A model generated the notes under the pieces. It saw nothing but the letters and a program-made list of their open reading frames with translations. It had not been told where the DNA came from and did no database searches. From NCBI RefSeq assembly GCF_002355595.1, contig NZ_AP017422.1:620001-684000 (forward strand): a stretch of 64,000 nucleotides of DNA, in the 5' to 3' direction. Below are positions 52,325 through 62,447 of the stretch, piece after piece. The position numbers were made by a program, and so were the translations under genes. Positions within the stretch are counted from its first letter, which is position 1. Every line of letters starts with the position of its first letter. This stretch comes from Filimonas lacunae. Its GTDB lineage: Bacteria; Bacteroidota; Bacteroidia; Chitinophagales; Chitinophagaceae.

Positions 52325-53506
52325 TTAATTAATGCTTTTTACAGCTCCGTCCTGTAGCTTAATAAAGTACAGCTTTTTATTCTCCAGGTAATCCGGAACA
52401 AACGAAGTGCTGGTTAAACGCACTGCTTCAAAACGGAAATCGCTGGCTATTTTATAGCTGGAATCGGACAGGTTGTTGATGAAATCATTTTTATCCTTTA
52501 ACAACAGCTTGGAAAAGTGATACATGCTTTCAAAGCCTTTAAATACCATATCGCTGGGGCGGCCCTGTAGCTTGTTTTTATACTGCTTGGTAATAGAAGC
52601 ACCCACCCTGTCGGTACGTGAAAAATTGTAAGGAGTAGAATATACCACCTCAATGTTTTTAACACTGGTAGGGTTGATAATATCCCAGGTAGGCATGCCC
52701 ACCGCTACACTGCGATAACTGGTAGCATTGTTTAAAGTATGTGCCACCAGACTACCAAATGTTTCGTTTACACTGCCGCAGATAACAATGTTTTGACGGG
52801 TGCTGTCCATATGAGCCAGTAATTGTTCTGGTGTGAAATTATCAGACAGTTCTACTGTTTTATACTTTAGCTTATCAGGTATAGAATCCATTGCAGTAAA
52901 GTAATCTTTGATCTTACTTTCTACAGCTCCTTTACGGGTAACATAAATCATCTTACCTATTACATAGTTGTGCTGTACATACTTGTAAATACCTTCTACG
53001 TGCGTTTTTAAGGTAGAATTTACCATTACGAAAAAGGGATTAGAAGTAAGGCCGGCATCGTTAGGATAGGTGGCAGATATTACAGGGATGTTTTTGCTGA
53101 ACGAAAACTCGGAAATCACTTTTTGCTCTGCTGCGTTGTTTAGCGAAGCAATGATGAGCGAAAAGTTCATATAATCGAGTGTTTTAACAATAGTGGTGAT
53201 GTTCTGGCCTACTTTTTTAGTGTCGTAGATCCAAACTTCTATGTTGGCGTGTTCTTTGTTCAGCGAATCGATAGCCATCATAACACCATTATAGAAATCC
53301 AACCCCGGAGTCATAAACTTGGGCAAATTGGCATTGCCTAATTTATAAGAGTAACCATTGAAGGCCGAATCGATATACAGAGGTGCCAGAACCGCTACAC
53401 GAAGCGCTTTAGGCTTTACAGCTACAGTATTATCCTGGGCGGAAATGCTGTTGAATAAACAACAAAACACGGCCAGGATAATGATGGATTTAGTTTTTAG
53501 GGTCAT
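52325..53506 (-). CDS. Type 1 periplasmic ligand-binding protein
   Basis: A 393-residue exported protein with signal peptide (IIILAVFCCLFNSISAQ) and the two-lobe periplasmic binding fold of the amino-acid/amide ABC type (LRVAVLAPLYIDSAF, GLDFYNGVMMAIDSL, IIASLNNAAEQKVISEF, IPVISATYPND, GKMIYVTRKGAVESKI). In Bacteroidota such proteins often carry a LysM domain; none is present here. No ABC permease is adjacent, so a transport role is unproven and a cell-wall-related role is as likely. It lies 39 bases after guaA and may be co-transcribed with it. Confidence 0.82.
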   Translation of the reverse strand: MTLKTKSIIILAVFCCLFNSISAQDNTVAVKPKALRVAVLAPLYIDSAFNGYSYKLGNANLPKFMTPGLDFYNGVMMAIDSLNKEHANIEVWIYDTKKVGQNITTIVKTLDYMNFSLIIASLNNAAEQKVISEFSFSKNIPVISATYPNDAGLTSNPFFVMVNSTLKTHVEGIYKYVQHNYVIGKMIYVTRKGAVESKIKDYFTAMDSIPDKLKYKTVELSDNFTPEQLLAHMDSTRQNIVICGSVNETFGSLVAHTLNNATSYRSVAVGMPTWDIINPTSVKNIEVVYSTPYNFSRTDRVGASITKQYKNKLQGRPSDMVFKGFESMYHFSKLLLKDKNDFINNLSDSSYKIASDFRFEAVRLTSTSFVPDYLENKKLYFIKLQDGAVKSIN

Positions 53507-53545
53507 ACTTTTTTATTTGCATTACGCATCCGTCAAAATTAATGC

Positions 53546-55075
53546 CTATTCCCACTCAATGGTAGCAGGTGGTTTTGAGCTGATGTCATATACGACCCTG
53601 TTAATTCCTTTTACGTTGTTGATGATTTCGTTAGAAATCTTAGCCAGCAATTCGTAAGGCAGGTGGCTCCAGTCGGCAGTCATACCATCAACGGAACTTA
53701 CTGCACGTAAACAAACTACGTTTTCGTAAGTGCGCTCATCACCCATTACACCCACAGAGTGAACAGGAAGGAAGATAGCACCGGCTTGCCATACTTTATC
53801 GTACCAGCCAGAAGATTTTAAGTTATTAATGTAAATAGCGTCGGCTTCCTGCAGAATAGCTACTTTTTCCGGGGTAATATCGCCCAGGATACGGATAGCC
53901 AATCCTGGACCAGGGAAAGGATGACGGCCCAGCAGGGTGTCGTCTAAGCCCAAAGCCTTGCCTACGCGGCGAACTTCATCTTTAAATAAGGTGTTCAGCG
54001 GCTCTACCACTTTCAGTTTCATGAAATCAGGTAAACCACCTACGTTATGGTGCGATTTAATGGTAGCAGATGGGCCTTTTACCGATACCGATTCAATTAC
54101 ATCGGGGTAAATAGTGCCTTGTCCCAGCCATTTTACATTTTGTACCTCATGTGCAGCATCGTCAAACACTTCAATAAATACGCGGCCAATGGCTTTGCGC
54201 TTTTGCTCAGGATCAGTTAATCCGGCTAGCGCACCTAAAAAGCGATCACTGGCTTTAATACCACGGACATTTAAGCCCATATGCTTGTAAGAATCCAGCA
54301 CCTGCTCAAATTCATCTTTGCGCAGTAAGCCATTATCTACAAATATGCAATGCAGGTTTTTGCCAATAGCCTGGTGCAATAACACCGCAGCTACTGATGA
54401 GTCTACACCGCCGGATAAGCCTAATACCACCAGGTCGTTACCCAGTTTTTCGCGAAGGCCGGCAATGGTAGTATCAATGAATGCATCAGGCGTCCAGTCT
54501 TGCTTGCAGCCACAAATAGTAGTGAGGAAGTTTTCCAGCAATTGCTTACCGTCGGTGCTATGTGTAACCTCTGGGTGAAACTGTATACAATAGGTTTGCG
54601 AACCGGTAATGTGGTACGCCGCTACTTTTACAGAGTCGGTGCTGGCTATGATTTCAAAGTTGGCCGGCACGCTGGAAATAGTGTCGCCATGCGACATCCA
54701 CACCTGTGACAGGTTACCTACTTTGTTAAACAGTGGGTTATTGTGATCGATATAATGCAGGTTGGCCCGTCCGTATTCACGGATTTTAGAAGGAACTACT
54801 TCGCCACCGGAGTGCTGAGCAATATACTGCGCACCATAGCAAACGCCTAACAGCGGGAATTTGCCATGAAACAGGCTCAGATCTATTTGGGGAGCGTCTT
54901 CCTGACGAACGGAGTACGGACTACCGGAGAATATTACTCCTTTTACACTGTCATCGAATTCCGGAAGATGATTGAACGGATGGATTTCACAATAAACATT
55001 AAGCTCTCTGACTCTTCGGGCAATTAACTGTGTATATTGGGACCCGAAGTCAAGAATGATGATCTTTTCTTGCAT
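53546..55075 (-). CDS. guaA: GMP synthase (glutamine-hydrolysing)
   Basis: A 509-residue enzyme converting XMP to GMP with ATP and glutamine. The class I glutamine amidotransferase domain has the catalytic Cys in [15 protein letters not shown] and His/Glu in [10 protein letters not shown]. The ATP-pyrophosphatase domain has the PP-loop [10 protein letters not shown]. The C-terminal dimerisation domain ends [16 protein letters not shown] at 55075 ([21 protein letters not shown]) is chosen over an in-frame TTG two codons earlier. Confidence 0.96.
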   Translation of the reverse strand: MQEKIIILDFGSQYTQLIARRVRELNVYCEIHPFNHLPEFDDSVKGVIFSGSPYSVRQEDAPQIDLSLFHGKFPLLGVCYGAQYIAQHSGGEVVPSKIREYGRANLHYIDHNNPLFNKVGNLSQVWMSHGDTISSVPANFEIIASTDSVKVAAYHITGSQTYCIQFHPEVTHSTDGKQLLENFLTTICGCKQDWTPDAFIDTTIAGLREKLGNDLVVLGLSGGVDSSVAAVLLHQAIGKNLHCIFVDNGLLRKDEFEQVLDSYKHMGLNVRGIKASDRFLGALAGLTDPEQKRKAIGRVFIEVFDDAAHEVQNVKWLGQGTIYPDVIESVSVKGPSATIKSHHNVGGLPDFMKLKVVEPLNTLFKDEVRRVGKALGLDDTLLGRHPFPGPGLAIRILGDITPEKVAILQEADAIYINNLKSSGWYDKVWQAGAIFLPVHSVGVMGDERTYENVVCLRAVSSVDGMTADWSHLPYELLAKISNEIINNVKGINRVVYDISSKPPATIEWE

Positions 55076-55225
55076 GGGCAAAATTAAACATTATATGCAA
55101 AGCACCAAATGGAGACTCTCAACCCGTAATTCTGCCTTTTAAAAAACAAAATCTTGTCCGATTTGTACATGAAAATAACTTTTTTCATTATTTTGGATAA
55201 CAAACACTTACAATTGTTTTAGGTG

Positions 55226-55924
55226 ATGGAAAACACATACAGAATATTGCTGGCTGAAGACGAGCCAAAGTTGAGCCAGGTGATCCAGGACGAGTTAGCT
55301 CGGCAGGGATACCAGGCAGACGTAGCATATGACGGATTGATTGCTGAAAAATTATTTAAACAACACACGTATGCGCTGGTGCTGTTAGATATCAACTTGC
55401 CATACAAAAACGGTTTAGCGCTGTGTAAAGAGTTCAGAGAACATAATAAAAACGTACCTATTATTATGTTAACGGCCCTGGGAGAGTTGTCTGATAAAAT
55501 GGACGCTTTTAACCTGGGAGCGGACGATTACATTGTAAAGCCTTTTCATTTTGACGAATTGTTTGCCCGTATTAAGGTTTTCCTGAAGCGTTCCGATACG
55601 GCTGCGGAAGGCGGAGAGAAGATTGTGGTGGCTGACATGGAAATTGACATGGAAAACAAAATGGTAACCCGCAGCGGCAAAAGCATTAGTCTTACTGCCA
55701 AAGAGTTTGCCCTTTTGGTGTTATTGTCCCGCAATAAAGGCAAGGTGATTTCCAAGCATGATATCCTGGAGAAGGTGTGGGAGTTAAGCTTTGATACCGG
55801 AACCAATACCATTGAGGTATATATAAGCTTCCTGCGCAACAAAATTGACAAGCCTTTTGAGGTGAAGCTAATTCATACAAAGCCTGGGTTTGGTTATTAC
55901 GTGAGAGAGACTGCATTATCGTAA
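55226..55924 (+). CDS. OmpR-family response regulator
   Basis: A 232-residue two-component regulator: receiver domain with acidic pocket (Glu11, Asp12), phospho-acceptor Asp55 (VLLDINLPYKNG) and conserved Lys (YIVKPFHFDEL), followed by a winged-helix DNA-binding domain (LTAKEFALLVLLSRNKGKVI, TIEVYISFLRNKID). ATG at 55226 is used; a GTG directly before it would add one residue. The sensor kinase gene starts 1 base after the stop. Target genes unknown. Confidence 0.94.
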   Translation: MENTYRILLAEDEPKLSQVIQDELARQGYQADVAYDGLIAEKLFKQHTYALVLLDINLPYKNGLALCKEFREHNKNVPIIMLTALGELSDKMDAFNLGADDYIVKPFHFDELFARIKVFLKRSDTAAEGGEKIVVADMEIDMENKMVTRSGKSISLTAKEFALLVLLSRNKGKVISKHDILEKVWELSFDTGTNTIEVYISFLRNKIDKPFEVKLIHTKPGFGYYVRETALS

Positions 55925-55925
55925 C

Positions 55926-57317
55926 ATGAACCTGAAAGTAAAATTTGCCCTTCTATTCAGTTTACTTGTATCCATTATCCTTATTTCATCAGTATTGGTA
56001 ATCTATTTCCTGTATTCTGATACCAGGAGGGAGGATTTCAATAAACGACTGTGGGCGGAGGCCTTGCAGAATTACCGGGTGTTTTTTCATGTAGACACAC
56101 TGGACAAGCAACTATTACGTGAAATTGACCGCAATTCGCCTGCTAACCTGGTAGAACTGCAAACAGTAATATTGGATGTTTCCTACAAGCAGGTATATGT
56201 TTACCCGGATACCCTGCAATTCAAAGCAGATAAAAATCTGCTTGATAAAATAAGGTGGAATAAAGATGGCTACTTCTATAGCAAAGGCAAGCGTGAGTTT
56301 ATTGGCATGTATGTAGAAGAACATGGGCACGACAGCTACATTATTACTTCTGCAGTAGATCGCTACGGTTTAAGAAAGATGGACCGTTTGCGGCTGATTA
56401 TCGGTTTTGTAATATTTGGAGGAATTCTATTAACCGCCCTGTGCGCCTTCATTTTTGTAAAACAGGTAATAAAGCCGCTGGATAAGATGAAGGCTCAAAT
56501 GCATCGTATTACCGCCAATAACCTGCGAGAGCGTGTTCAGGTAGGAAAAGGATATGATGAGCTGGCGCAAATTGCCGAAAGTTTTAACGCCATGCTGGAA
56601 CGTTTGGAAAAAGGGTTTGAACTGCAAAAAAGCTTTGTTCATCATGCTTCACACGAACTGCGAACGCCTTTGGCCAACATGCTGGCTCAAACAGAAGCAG
56701 CTTTAAACAGAGAACTGAATGCTGCTCAGGCTAAAGAAGTGCTGATGTCACTGAAAGAAGATCAGCATGCTTTGATAGAATTAGCTAATTCTTTACTGTT
56801 ACTATCCCAATACGAACGTATTAATTATTCCGCCAGCTGGCAGGCGGTAAGGCTGGATGAAATCTTATACGATACCATCAGCATGGCACACCAGGTATTC
56901 CCGGATATTAATGTTACGGTAAACTTTGCCACTATTCCCGAAAACGAAGATGATCTGGCTGTAAAGTGTAATGAGGCGTTATTAAGATCGGCTGTTCGTA
57001 ACCTCATTAAAAATGCTTACCTGTATTCTACCAATAAAAGCATGGATGTGCTGATAGAGGTGAAGGAACAGGAAGTGTGCCTGCATGTTGATAATGATGG
57101 TGAAGTATTAACGCTGTCCGAGCAGGAGCGCCTGTTTATTCCTTTCTTCAGGGGCGGCAATGCTATTCGCGCAAAAGGCTTTGGGCTGGGCTTGTTAATC
57201 GTAAGACGTATTGTGAATTTGCACAGGGGAGCCATTATTTACAGCATCCATGAAGGCAGAAACCGCTTTACCTTGTCTTTTCCCAAAGAGGTGCCGGTAG
57301 AGGAAGAAGTACTATAA
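55926..57317 (+). CDS. HAMP-domain sensor histidine kinase
   Basis: A 463-residue membrane kinase: TM1 about 8-28, a periplasmic sensor domain of about 130 residues, TM2 near 160-180 (GFVIFGGILLTALCAFIFV), HAMP (KPLDKMKAQMHRITANNL), HisKA with phospho-acceptor His243 (ASHELRTPLANML), and HATPase_c with N-box NLIKNAYLY and G-box GFGLGLLIV. It partners with the adjacent response regulator. The stimulus cannot be told from sequence. Confidence 0.94.
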   Translation: MNLKVKFALLFSLLVSIILISSVLVIYFLYSDTRREDFNKRLWAEALQNYRVFFHVDTLDKQLLREIDRNSPANLVELQTVILDVSYKQVYVYPDTLQFKADKNLLDKIRWNKDGYFYSKGKREFIGMYVEEHGHDSYIITSAVDRYGLRKMDRLRLIIGFVIFGGILLTALCAFIFVKQVIKPLDKMKAQMHRITANNLRERVQVGKGYDELAQIAESFNAMLERLEKGFELQKSFVHHASHELRTPLANMLAQTEAALNRELNAAQAKEVLMSLKEDQHALIELANSLLLLSQYERINYSASWQAVRLDEILYDTISMAHQVFPDINVTVNFATIPENEDDLAVKCNEALLRSAVRNLIKNAYLYSTNKSMDVLIEVKEQEVCLHVDNDGEVLTLSEQERLFIPFFRGGNAIRAKGFGLGLLIVRRIVNLHRGAIIYSIHEGRNRFTLSFPKEVPVEEEVL

Positions 57318-57342
57318 TAAATTAACGGAACATATAATAACG

Positions 57343-57372
57343 AAAAAAACCAACTGGAATTTCCAGTTGGTT
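57343..57372 (-). terminator. Terminator of rpsT
   Basis: AACCAACTGGAA (57348-57359) and TTCCAGTTGGTT (57361-57372) form a near-perfect stem; the plus-strand A-run at 57343-57347 is a T-run for minus-strand transcripts. It may also end the convergent kinase transcript less efficiently. Confidence 0.82.
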
Positions 57373-57415
57373 ACAATGCGATATTCTGAATAAGATAATA
57401 CTAATCTGATCCGGA

Positions 57416-57679
57416 CTATGCTGCGGTTGCTTTGAAAGCAATCTTCTTCGCCAGTTTGCTTTTCAGGTTGGAAGCTTTGTTCTTATGAATAACACCGCGT
57501 TTAGCCAGTTTGTCAATCATAGAAACTACAGAAGGAAGTTGCTCATCATAAGCTTTTTCTTCTTTCAGAGCTTTCAAGCCGCGGATAGCATTACGAGTTG
57601 TTTTGCCATAGTAACGGTTTCTGTCCCTGCGTTTCTCAGCCTGGCGCACATCTTTCTTTGTAGCTTTATGGTTTGCCAT
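57416..57679 (-). CDS. rpsT: 30S ribosomal protein S20
   Basis: An 87-residue basic protein: MANHKATKKDVRQAEKRRDR, then TRNAIRGLKALKEEKA and LAKRGVIHKNKASNLKSKLA. Length and composition match S20, which binds 16S rRNA. Monocistronic with its own terminator. Confidence 0.95.
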   Translation of the reverse strand: MANHKATKKDVRQAEKRRDRNRYYGKTTRNAIRGLKALKEEKAYDEQLPSVVSMIDKLAKRGVIHKNKASNLKSKLAKKIAFKATAA

Positions 57680-57985
57680 TGAAATGAAATTTTCTTTTAA
57701 AGGATTGCAAAGATAATCAGCTTATCTGAAACATCAAAATCAGAAATGAAAAAATTGGAAGAAATCCACATTCTTTTATTTCTGCCTGCAAAATACGATA
57801 AAATATCCCCATTAATCTAAGGGGGAGACGCATCTGCCAAAAACTAACAGTTATTGGCTTAATCTTAACCATTTTAGACTTTTGAATTTTAACTTATAGA
57901 TTTTGAATTATCTAATCGTCAGAACAACGATATTTGCAAACAATTCTTTCAAAACAGATAATATTTACAAAAACATCCGCTTGGC
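57680..57985. other. 306-bp intergenic region between rpsT and sucA
   Basis: A/T-rich divergent promoter region with no ORF of note. TTTG (57881-57884) and TATAGATTTTG (57895-57905) resemble Bacteroidota -33/-7 elements but the spacing is too short, so no promoter is called. I see no RNA gene here. Confidence 0.5.
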
Positions 57986-60730
57986 ATGAAGGACTTTTCA
58001 TATATAACAAGCTCACATCCAGCCTTTATTGAGAGTTTATACCAGGAGTACGTACAGAATCCTACTAACGTTGATCCTGAACTCAAGAAGTTTTTTGAAG
58101 GTTTTGACTTTGCAATATCCAATGTAAACGGAAACGGAAAGCCAGGAGTAAATGGTAATGTAGCGGTAGACAGTACGCAGCTTACGAAGGAATTTAGTGT
58201 ATACCAGTTAATACAGGCTTATCGAAAGAAGGCCCACCTGGTAGCTAAAACAAATCCCATCAGACCACGTAAAGACCGCAGGGCCAACCTGGAACTGAGT
58301 TATTTTGGGTTAGGGGATGCCGATTTAAAAACAACATTTGAAGCAGGCAAGTTTATTGGTCTGGGTAAAGCTACCCTGCAGGCCATTGTAGACAAGCTTA
58401 CTAAAATATACGCTACTACTGTAGGGGTAGAATACAGTGCGCTCAATGATATGGAGCGTATTGAATGGCTGGCCCAGGCAGTAGAAGACAGATTACAGCA
58501 ACCTGTTTCACTGGATCAGAAAAAACACATTCTGGGCAAACTGAACGAGGGGGTTATTTTTGAAAAGTTCCTGCACACTAAATATATAGGTCAGAAACGC
58601 TTCTCCCTGGAAGGTGGCGAAAGCTTAATTCCGGCTTTGGATGCTATTATCAACAAGGCAGCAGCCAACGACGTAAAAGAAGTAGTAATTGGTATGGCGC
58701 ACCGCGGTCGCTTGAACGTACTGGCCAATACCTTAGGCAAAACTTACGAGCAAATTTTCACTGAATTTGAAGGCGTAATACCTGCCGACAAAACCATGGG
58801 TAGTGGCGATGTTAAATACCACTTGGGCTTTAGCAGCAACCACACTACACCTGCTGGTGGAAGCATCAACGTACAATTATGTCCTAACCCATCGCACCTG
58901 GAAGTGGTAAACCCTATCGTTTTAGGATTTGCCCGTTCTAAAGCCAATGTGTTGTATAACGCAGACTACGATAAAATTCTGCCTATATTAATACATGGTG
59001 ATGCGGCACTGGCTGGCCAGGGCATTGTATACGAAACAGCACAAATGAGCGAGCTGCCTGGTTATCACGTAGGCGGTACCATCCATATCGTTATCAATAA
59101 CCAGATTGGTTTCACTACCGATTTTGATGATGCACGTAGCTCTGATTATTGTACTGCTGTAGCAGCTATCACCCAATCTCCTGTATTACACATTAATGGT
59201 GATGATGCAGAAGCAGTGGTAAAAGCAGTGGAAATTGCTACTGACTACCGTCAGCGTTTCAATTCTGATATATATATCGACATCCTGTGTTACAGAAGAC
59301 ATGGCCACAACGAAGGTGACGAACCTAAGTTTACACAGCCTAATCTGTACGCTTTAATTGAAAAGCATCCGAACCCACGTGAGGTGTACATTCAGTACCT
59401 GTTGCAAAACGGCGAACCTGATGCACAGGAGCTGGCAAAGGAAATGGAAAAGAAATTCTGGGCCGACTTACAGGAGCGTCTGGACGAAGTAAGACAAAAA
59501 CCAATTCCATACACTTTCCAAAAACCGGAAGAGTGGTGGAGAGAACTGCGTAGAAGCACAGAAACAGACTTCGACAAATCTCCTGAAACAGCTATCAGTG
59601 CGGAAGAAGTAACCCGCTTATTCAATGGCTTGATGAAGAAGCCTGACAATTTCTCCCCACTGAAAAAAGTAGAGAAATTATTACAGGATAAAGTAAAAGT
59701 GTTTGAAGCGGAGCAGAAAATTGACTGGGCAACCGGTGAATTACTCGCTTACTCCAGCATACTGGTGTCTAACAAAGATGTACGTTTAAGCGGTGAAGAC
59801 GTTAAACGTGGCACTTTCTCACACAGACATGCAGTAATGTTTGATGAAAACACCAACGAACAATACAACAGGCTTAATCATTTCCAGGAGCAGCAAGGCA
59901 AGCTTCGTGTGTTCAACTCTTTGCTGAGTGAATACGGTGTGTTAGGTTTTGAATATGGATTTGGTATGGCCAACCCCAACTCCTTAGTAGTTTGGGAAGC
60001 GCAGTATGGCGATTTTGCCAATGGTGCTCAAATGATCATTGACCAGTATATTGCCAGCGCCGAGCAAAAATGGGGTACTATGAGCGGTGTGGTATTATTA
60101 TTACCACACGGTTACGAAGGTGGTGGACCAGACCACTCCAGCGCACGTTTAGAGCGCTTCCTGCAAATGAGTGCGGAAATGAACATGATAGTAACCAACA
60201 TTACTACCGCTGCTAACTTCTTCCACGCATTGCGTCGTCAGTTAGCATGGCCTTTCCGTAAGCCATTGATCAACATGTCTCCAAAAGCAAACCTGCGTCA
60301 TGCAGGTAGCTACAGCCATATCAGCGAGTTTACACAAGGTGGGTTCAAAGAAGTAATTGATGATGCTACTGTTGCTAATAAAGGCAAAGTGAAGAAGGTA
60401 TTATTGTGCTCCGGTAAAATCTACTTTGAACTGGCAGAAAGAAAGCAGAAAGAGAATAGGGAAGATGTAGCCGTTGTTCGCTTAGAACAGATTTACCCGC
60501 TGCCGGTGAAACAACTGGAAGCTCTATACCAGCAATATGGCAAAGCCGTATGGTACTGGGTACAGGAAGAGCCATTGAACATGGGCGCTGCTTCCTTCCT
60601 GCAAATGAATCTGAAAACTGTAAACTATGGTATCATCAGCCGTAACGCCAGTGCTTCTACTGCTACTGGTTTTGCTAAGGTGCACGCTGTAGAACAGGCA
60701 GATATAATAGACACTGCATTCAATATTTAA
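57986..60730 (+). CDS. sucA: 2-oxoglutarate dehydrogenase E1 component
   Basis: A 914-residue thiamine-diphosphate enzyme of the TCA cycle, decarboxylating 2-oxoglutarate and passing succinyl to the E2 lipoyl arm. It has the N-terminal E1 segment (ASHPAFIESLYQEYVQN-like, HPAFIESLYQEYVQNPTNVD), GMAHRGRLNVLANTLGK, the ThDP/Mg region (GDAALAGQGIVYETAQMS, VINNQIGFTT), the transketolase-like part (GTFSHRHAVMFDE, VVWEAQYGDFANGAQMI, PHGYEGGGPDHSSARLERFL) and a C-terminal domain. sucB follows 42 bases later. Confidence 0.96.
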   Translation: MKDFSYITSSHPAFIESLYQEYVQNPTNVDPELKKFFEGFDFAISNVNGNGKPGVNGNVAVDSTQLTKEFSVYQLIQAYRKKAHLVAKTNPIRPRKDRRANLELSYFGLGDADLKTTFEAGKFIGLGKATLQAIVDKLTKIYATTVGVEYSALNDMERIEWLAQAVEDRLQQPVSLDQKKHILGKLNEGVIFEKFLHTKYIGQKRFSLEGGESLIPALDAIINKAAANDVKEVVIGMAHRGRLNVLANTLGKTYEQIFTEFEGVIPADKTMGSGDVKYHLGFSSNHTTPAGGSINVQLCPNPSHLEVVNPIVLGFARSKANVLYNADYDKILPILIHGDAALAGQGIVYETAQMSELPGYHVGGTIHIVINNQIGFTTDFDDARSSDYCTAVAAITQSPVLHINGDDAEAVVKAVEIATDYRQRFNSDIYIDILCYRRHGHNEGDEPKFTQPNLYALIEKHPNPREVYIQYLLQNGEPDAQELAKEMEKKFWADLQERLDEVRQKPIPYTFQKPEEWWRELRRSTETDFDKSPETAISAEEVTRLFNGLMKKPDNFSPLKKVEKLLQDKVKVFEAEQKIDWATGELLAYSSILVSNKDVRLSGEDVKRGTFSHRHAVMFDENTNEQYNRLNHFQEQQGKLRVFNSLLSEYGVLGFEYGFGMANPNSLVVWEAQYGDFANGAQMIIDQYIASAEQKWGTMSGVVLLLPHGYEGGGPDHSSARLERFLQMSAEMNMIVTNITTAANFFHALRRQLAWPFRKPLINMSPKANLRHAGSYSHISEFTQGGFKEVIDDATVANKGKVKKVLLCSGKIYFELAERKQKENREDVAVVRLEQIYPLPVKQLEALYQQYGKAVWYWVQEEPLNMGAASFLQMNLKTVNYGIISRNASASTATGFAKVHAVEQADIIDTAFNI

Positions 60731-60772
60731 TTATCTTACCGGCAGAAGAATATACTAACATAATAGAATGTT

Positions 60773-62341
60773 ATGATCGAAATTAAAGTACCAACAGTAG
60801 GCGAATCCATTAGTGAGGTTACGCTGTTGAAGTGGACTAAAAAGGATGGCGAATACGTTGAGCGCGATGAAGTAATAGCAGAACTGGAAAGCGAAAAAGC
60901 AACATTTGAAGTAAATGCAGAACAGGCAGGTGTTTTAAAAACAGTTGCCAAAGAAGGCGATACCATTGAAATTGGTGGTGTACTTGCCAATATTGATGAA
61001 ACTGCTGCCAAGCCTGCCGGTGGCGCAGCTAAAGCAGCCGACAAGCCAGCTGCTGCACCCGCAGCAACTCCAGCCGCGGCCCCTGCTCCGGTAGCAGAAG
61101 CTAAAGCAGTAGGCAAAGGTATTATTGAAATGAAAGTTCCTACCGTTGGTGAATCTATCAGCGAGGTAACTATATTAAAATGGGTGAAGAAAGCAGGTGA
61201 TCTGGTTTTACGCGATGAAGTAATTGCAGAACTGGAAAGCGAAAAAGCCACTTTTGAACTGAATGCTGAAGAAGCAGGCCAGTTACAGCCCGTAGGTAAT
61301 GAAGGCGATGTTATTAAAATTGGTGATGTTATTGCCAAAATCAATACAGATGTAGCTGTACCTGTTGGCGGAAGCAAGCCAGCAGAAGCAAAACCTGCTG
61401 CTAAAGCCGAAGCAACTCCTGCACAAGCGCCTGCAGCCACAGTGGCTGGTGATATCAAAGCTACACCAGTAGCTTCTGCTATTATTGCCGATAAAAAAGT
61501 AAACCCTGCTAACATTACCCCATCTGGTTATGGTGGTAAAATTGTAAAACAGGATGTGTTGGAAGCATTAAATAATCCGGGTAAAAAAGCATTTGGTGGT
61601 CAGGAGCTGGGCTCACGCAACAAGCGCGTAGAGAAAATGAGCAACCTGCGCAAAACTATCAGCCGTCGTCTGGTAGAAAGCAAAAACACCACTGCTATGC
61701 TTACCACTTTTAACGAAGTGGACATGACCAGGATCATGGATGTGCGTAAACAATACAAAGACAAGTTTAAAGAAGCACATGGTGTAAACCTGGGCTTTAT
61801 GAGCTTCTTCTCTAAAGCATGCGCTATCGCTTTAAGCGAATGGCCTGCTGTGAACGGATACATCGATGGCGATCAGTTAACTTATCATGACTATGCCGAT
61901 ATCAGCATTGCTGTAAGCACTCCACGTGGCTTAACCGTACCGGTTATTCGCAACGTAGAAAGCCTGAGCATGGCCGATATTGAGAAAAAAGTAATAGAAC
62001 TGGCCGGTAAAGCACGTGACAACAAGCTTACCATGGATGAATTACAGGGCGGTACCTTTACTATCACCAACGGTGGTGTATTCGGTAGCTTATTAAGTAC
62101 GCCTATTATCAACCTGCCACAGAGCGCTATATTAGGCATGCACAAAATTCAGGAACGCCCCATGGCTATCAACGGCCAGGTGGTGATTCGGCCGATGATG
62201 TACATTGCGTTAAGCTACGATCACCGTATTATCGACGGTCGTGAAAGCGTAAGCTTCCTGGTAAGGGTGAAAGAATTACTGGAAAATCCTGAGCTGTTGC
62301 TGATAGGAAAAGATCCGGTGAAGAGCCTGCTGGAACTGTAA
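60773..62341 (+). CDS. sucB: Dihydrolipoyllysine succinyltransferase (E2) with two lipoyl domains
   Basis: A 522-residue E2 of the 2-oxoglutarate dehydrogenase complex. It has two tandem lipoyl domains, with lipoylated Lys42 and Lys158 in the same [10 protein letters not shown] motif. Ala/Pro/Lys-rich linkers separate them, then an E1/E3-binding domain near 233-270 ([20 protein letters not shown]), and a catalytic domain with His484 and Asp488 ([16 protein letters not shown]). The well-known enterobacterial SucB has one lipoyl domain. ATG at 60773 is used; another ATG at 60768 is out of frame and stops at once. Confidence 0.95.
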   Translation: MIEIKVPTVGESISEVTLLKWTKKDGEYVERDEVIAELESEKATFEVNAEQAGVLKTVAKEGDTIEIGGVLANIDETAAKPAGGAAKAADKPAAAPAATPAAAPAPVAEAKAVGKGIIEMKVPTVGESISEVTILKWVKKAGDLVLRDEVIAELESEKATFELNAEEAGQLQPVGNEGDVIKIGDVIAKINTDVAVPVGGSKPAEAKPAAKAEATPAQAPAATVAGDIKATPVASAIIADKKVNPANITPSGYGGKIVKQDVLEALNNPGKKAFGGQELGSRNKRVEKMSNLRKTISRRLVESKNTTAMLTTFNEVDMTRIMDVRKQYKDKFKEAHGVNLGFMSFFSKACAIALSEWPAVNGYIDGDQLTYHDYADISIAVSTPRGLTVPVIRNVESLSMADIEKKVIELAGKARDNKLTMDELQGGTFTITNGGVFGSLLSTPIINLPQSAILGMHKIQERPMAINGQVVIRPMMYIALSYDHRIIDGRESVSFLVRVKELLENPELLLIGKDPVKSLLEL

Positions 62342-62393
62342 GTAAAATATTATACATATATCGCCCCTTGAATGAGGGGCGGAAGGAGACTTG

Positions 62394-62428
62394 AAAAGTT
62401 GATATGTTTGCTGCATATCAACTTTTTT
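62394..62428 (+). terminator. Strong terminator after sucAB, preceded by a second hairpin
   Basis: AAAAGTTGATATG (62394-62406), 7-base loop, CATATCAACTTTT (62414-62426), then TT. A smaller hairpin CGCCCCT (62362-62368) / AGGGGCG (62375-62381) lies just upstream. Confidence 0.85.
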
Positions 62429-62447
62429 ATATCCTTAAAGGTTACTT

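Noticed and set aside
57881-57905. Promoter of sucA (TTTG .. TATAGATTTTG)
   Set aside because: The spacing between the two boxes is shorter than the usual 19-20 bases, and the -7 box is imperfect.
60736-61515. 259-codon minus-strand frame opposite sucB
   Set aside because: It is an antisense shadow of the Ala/Lys/Glu-rich lipoyl and linker region; its Ala/Ser-rich product has no motif.
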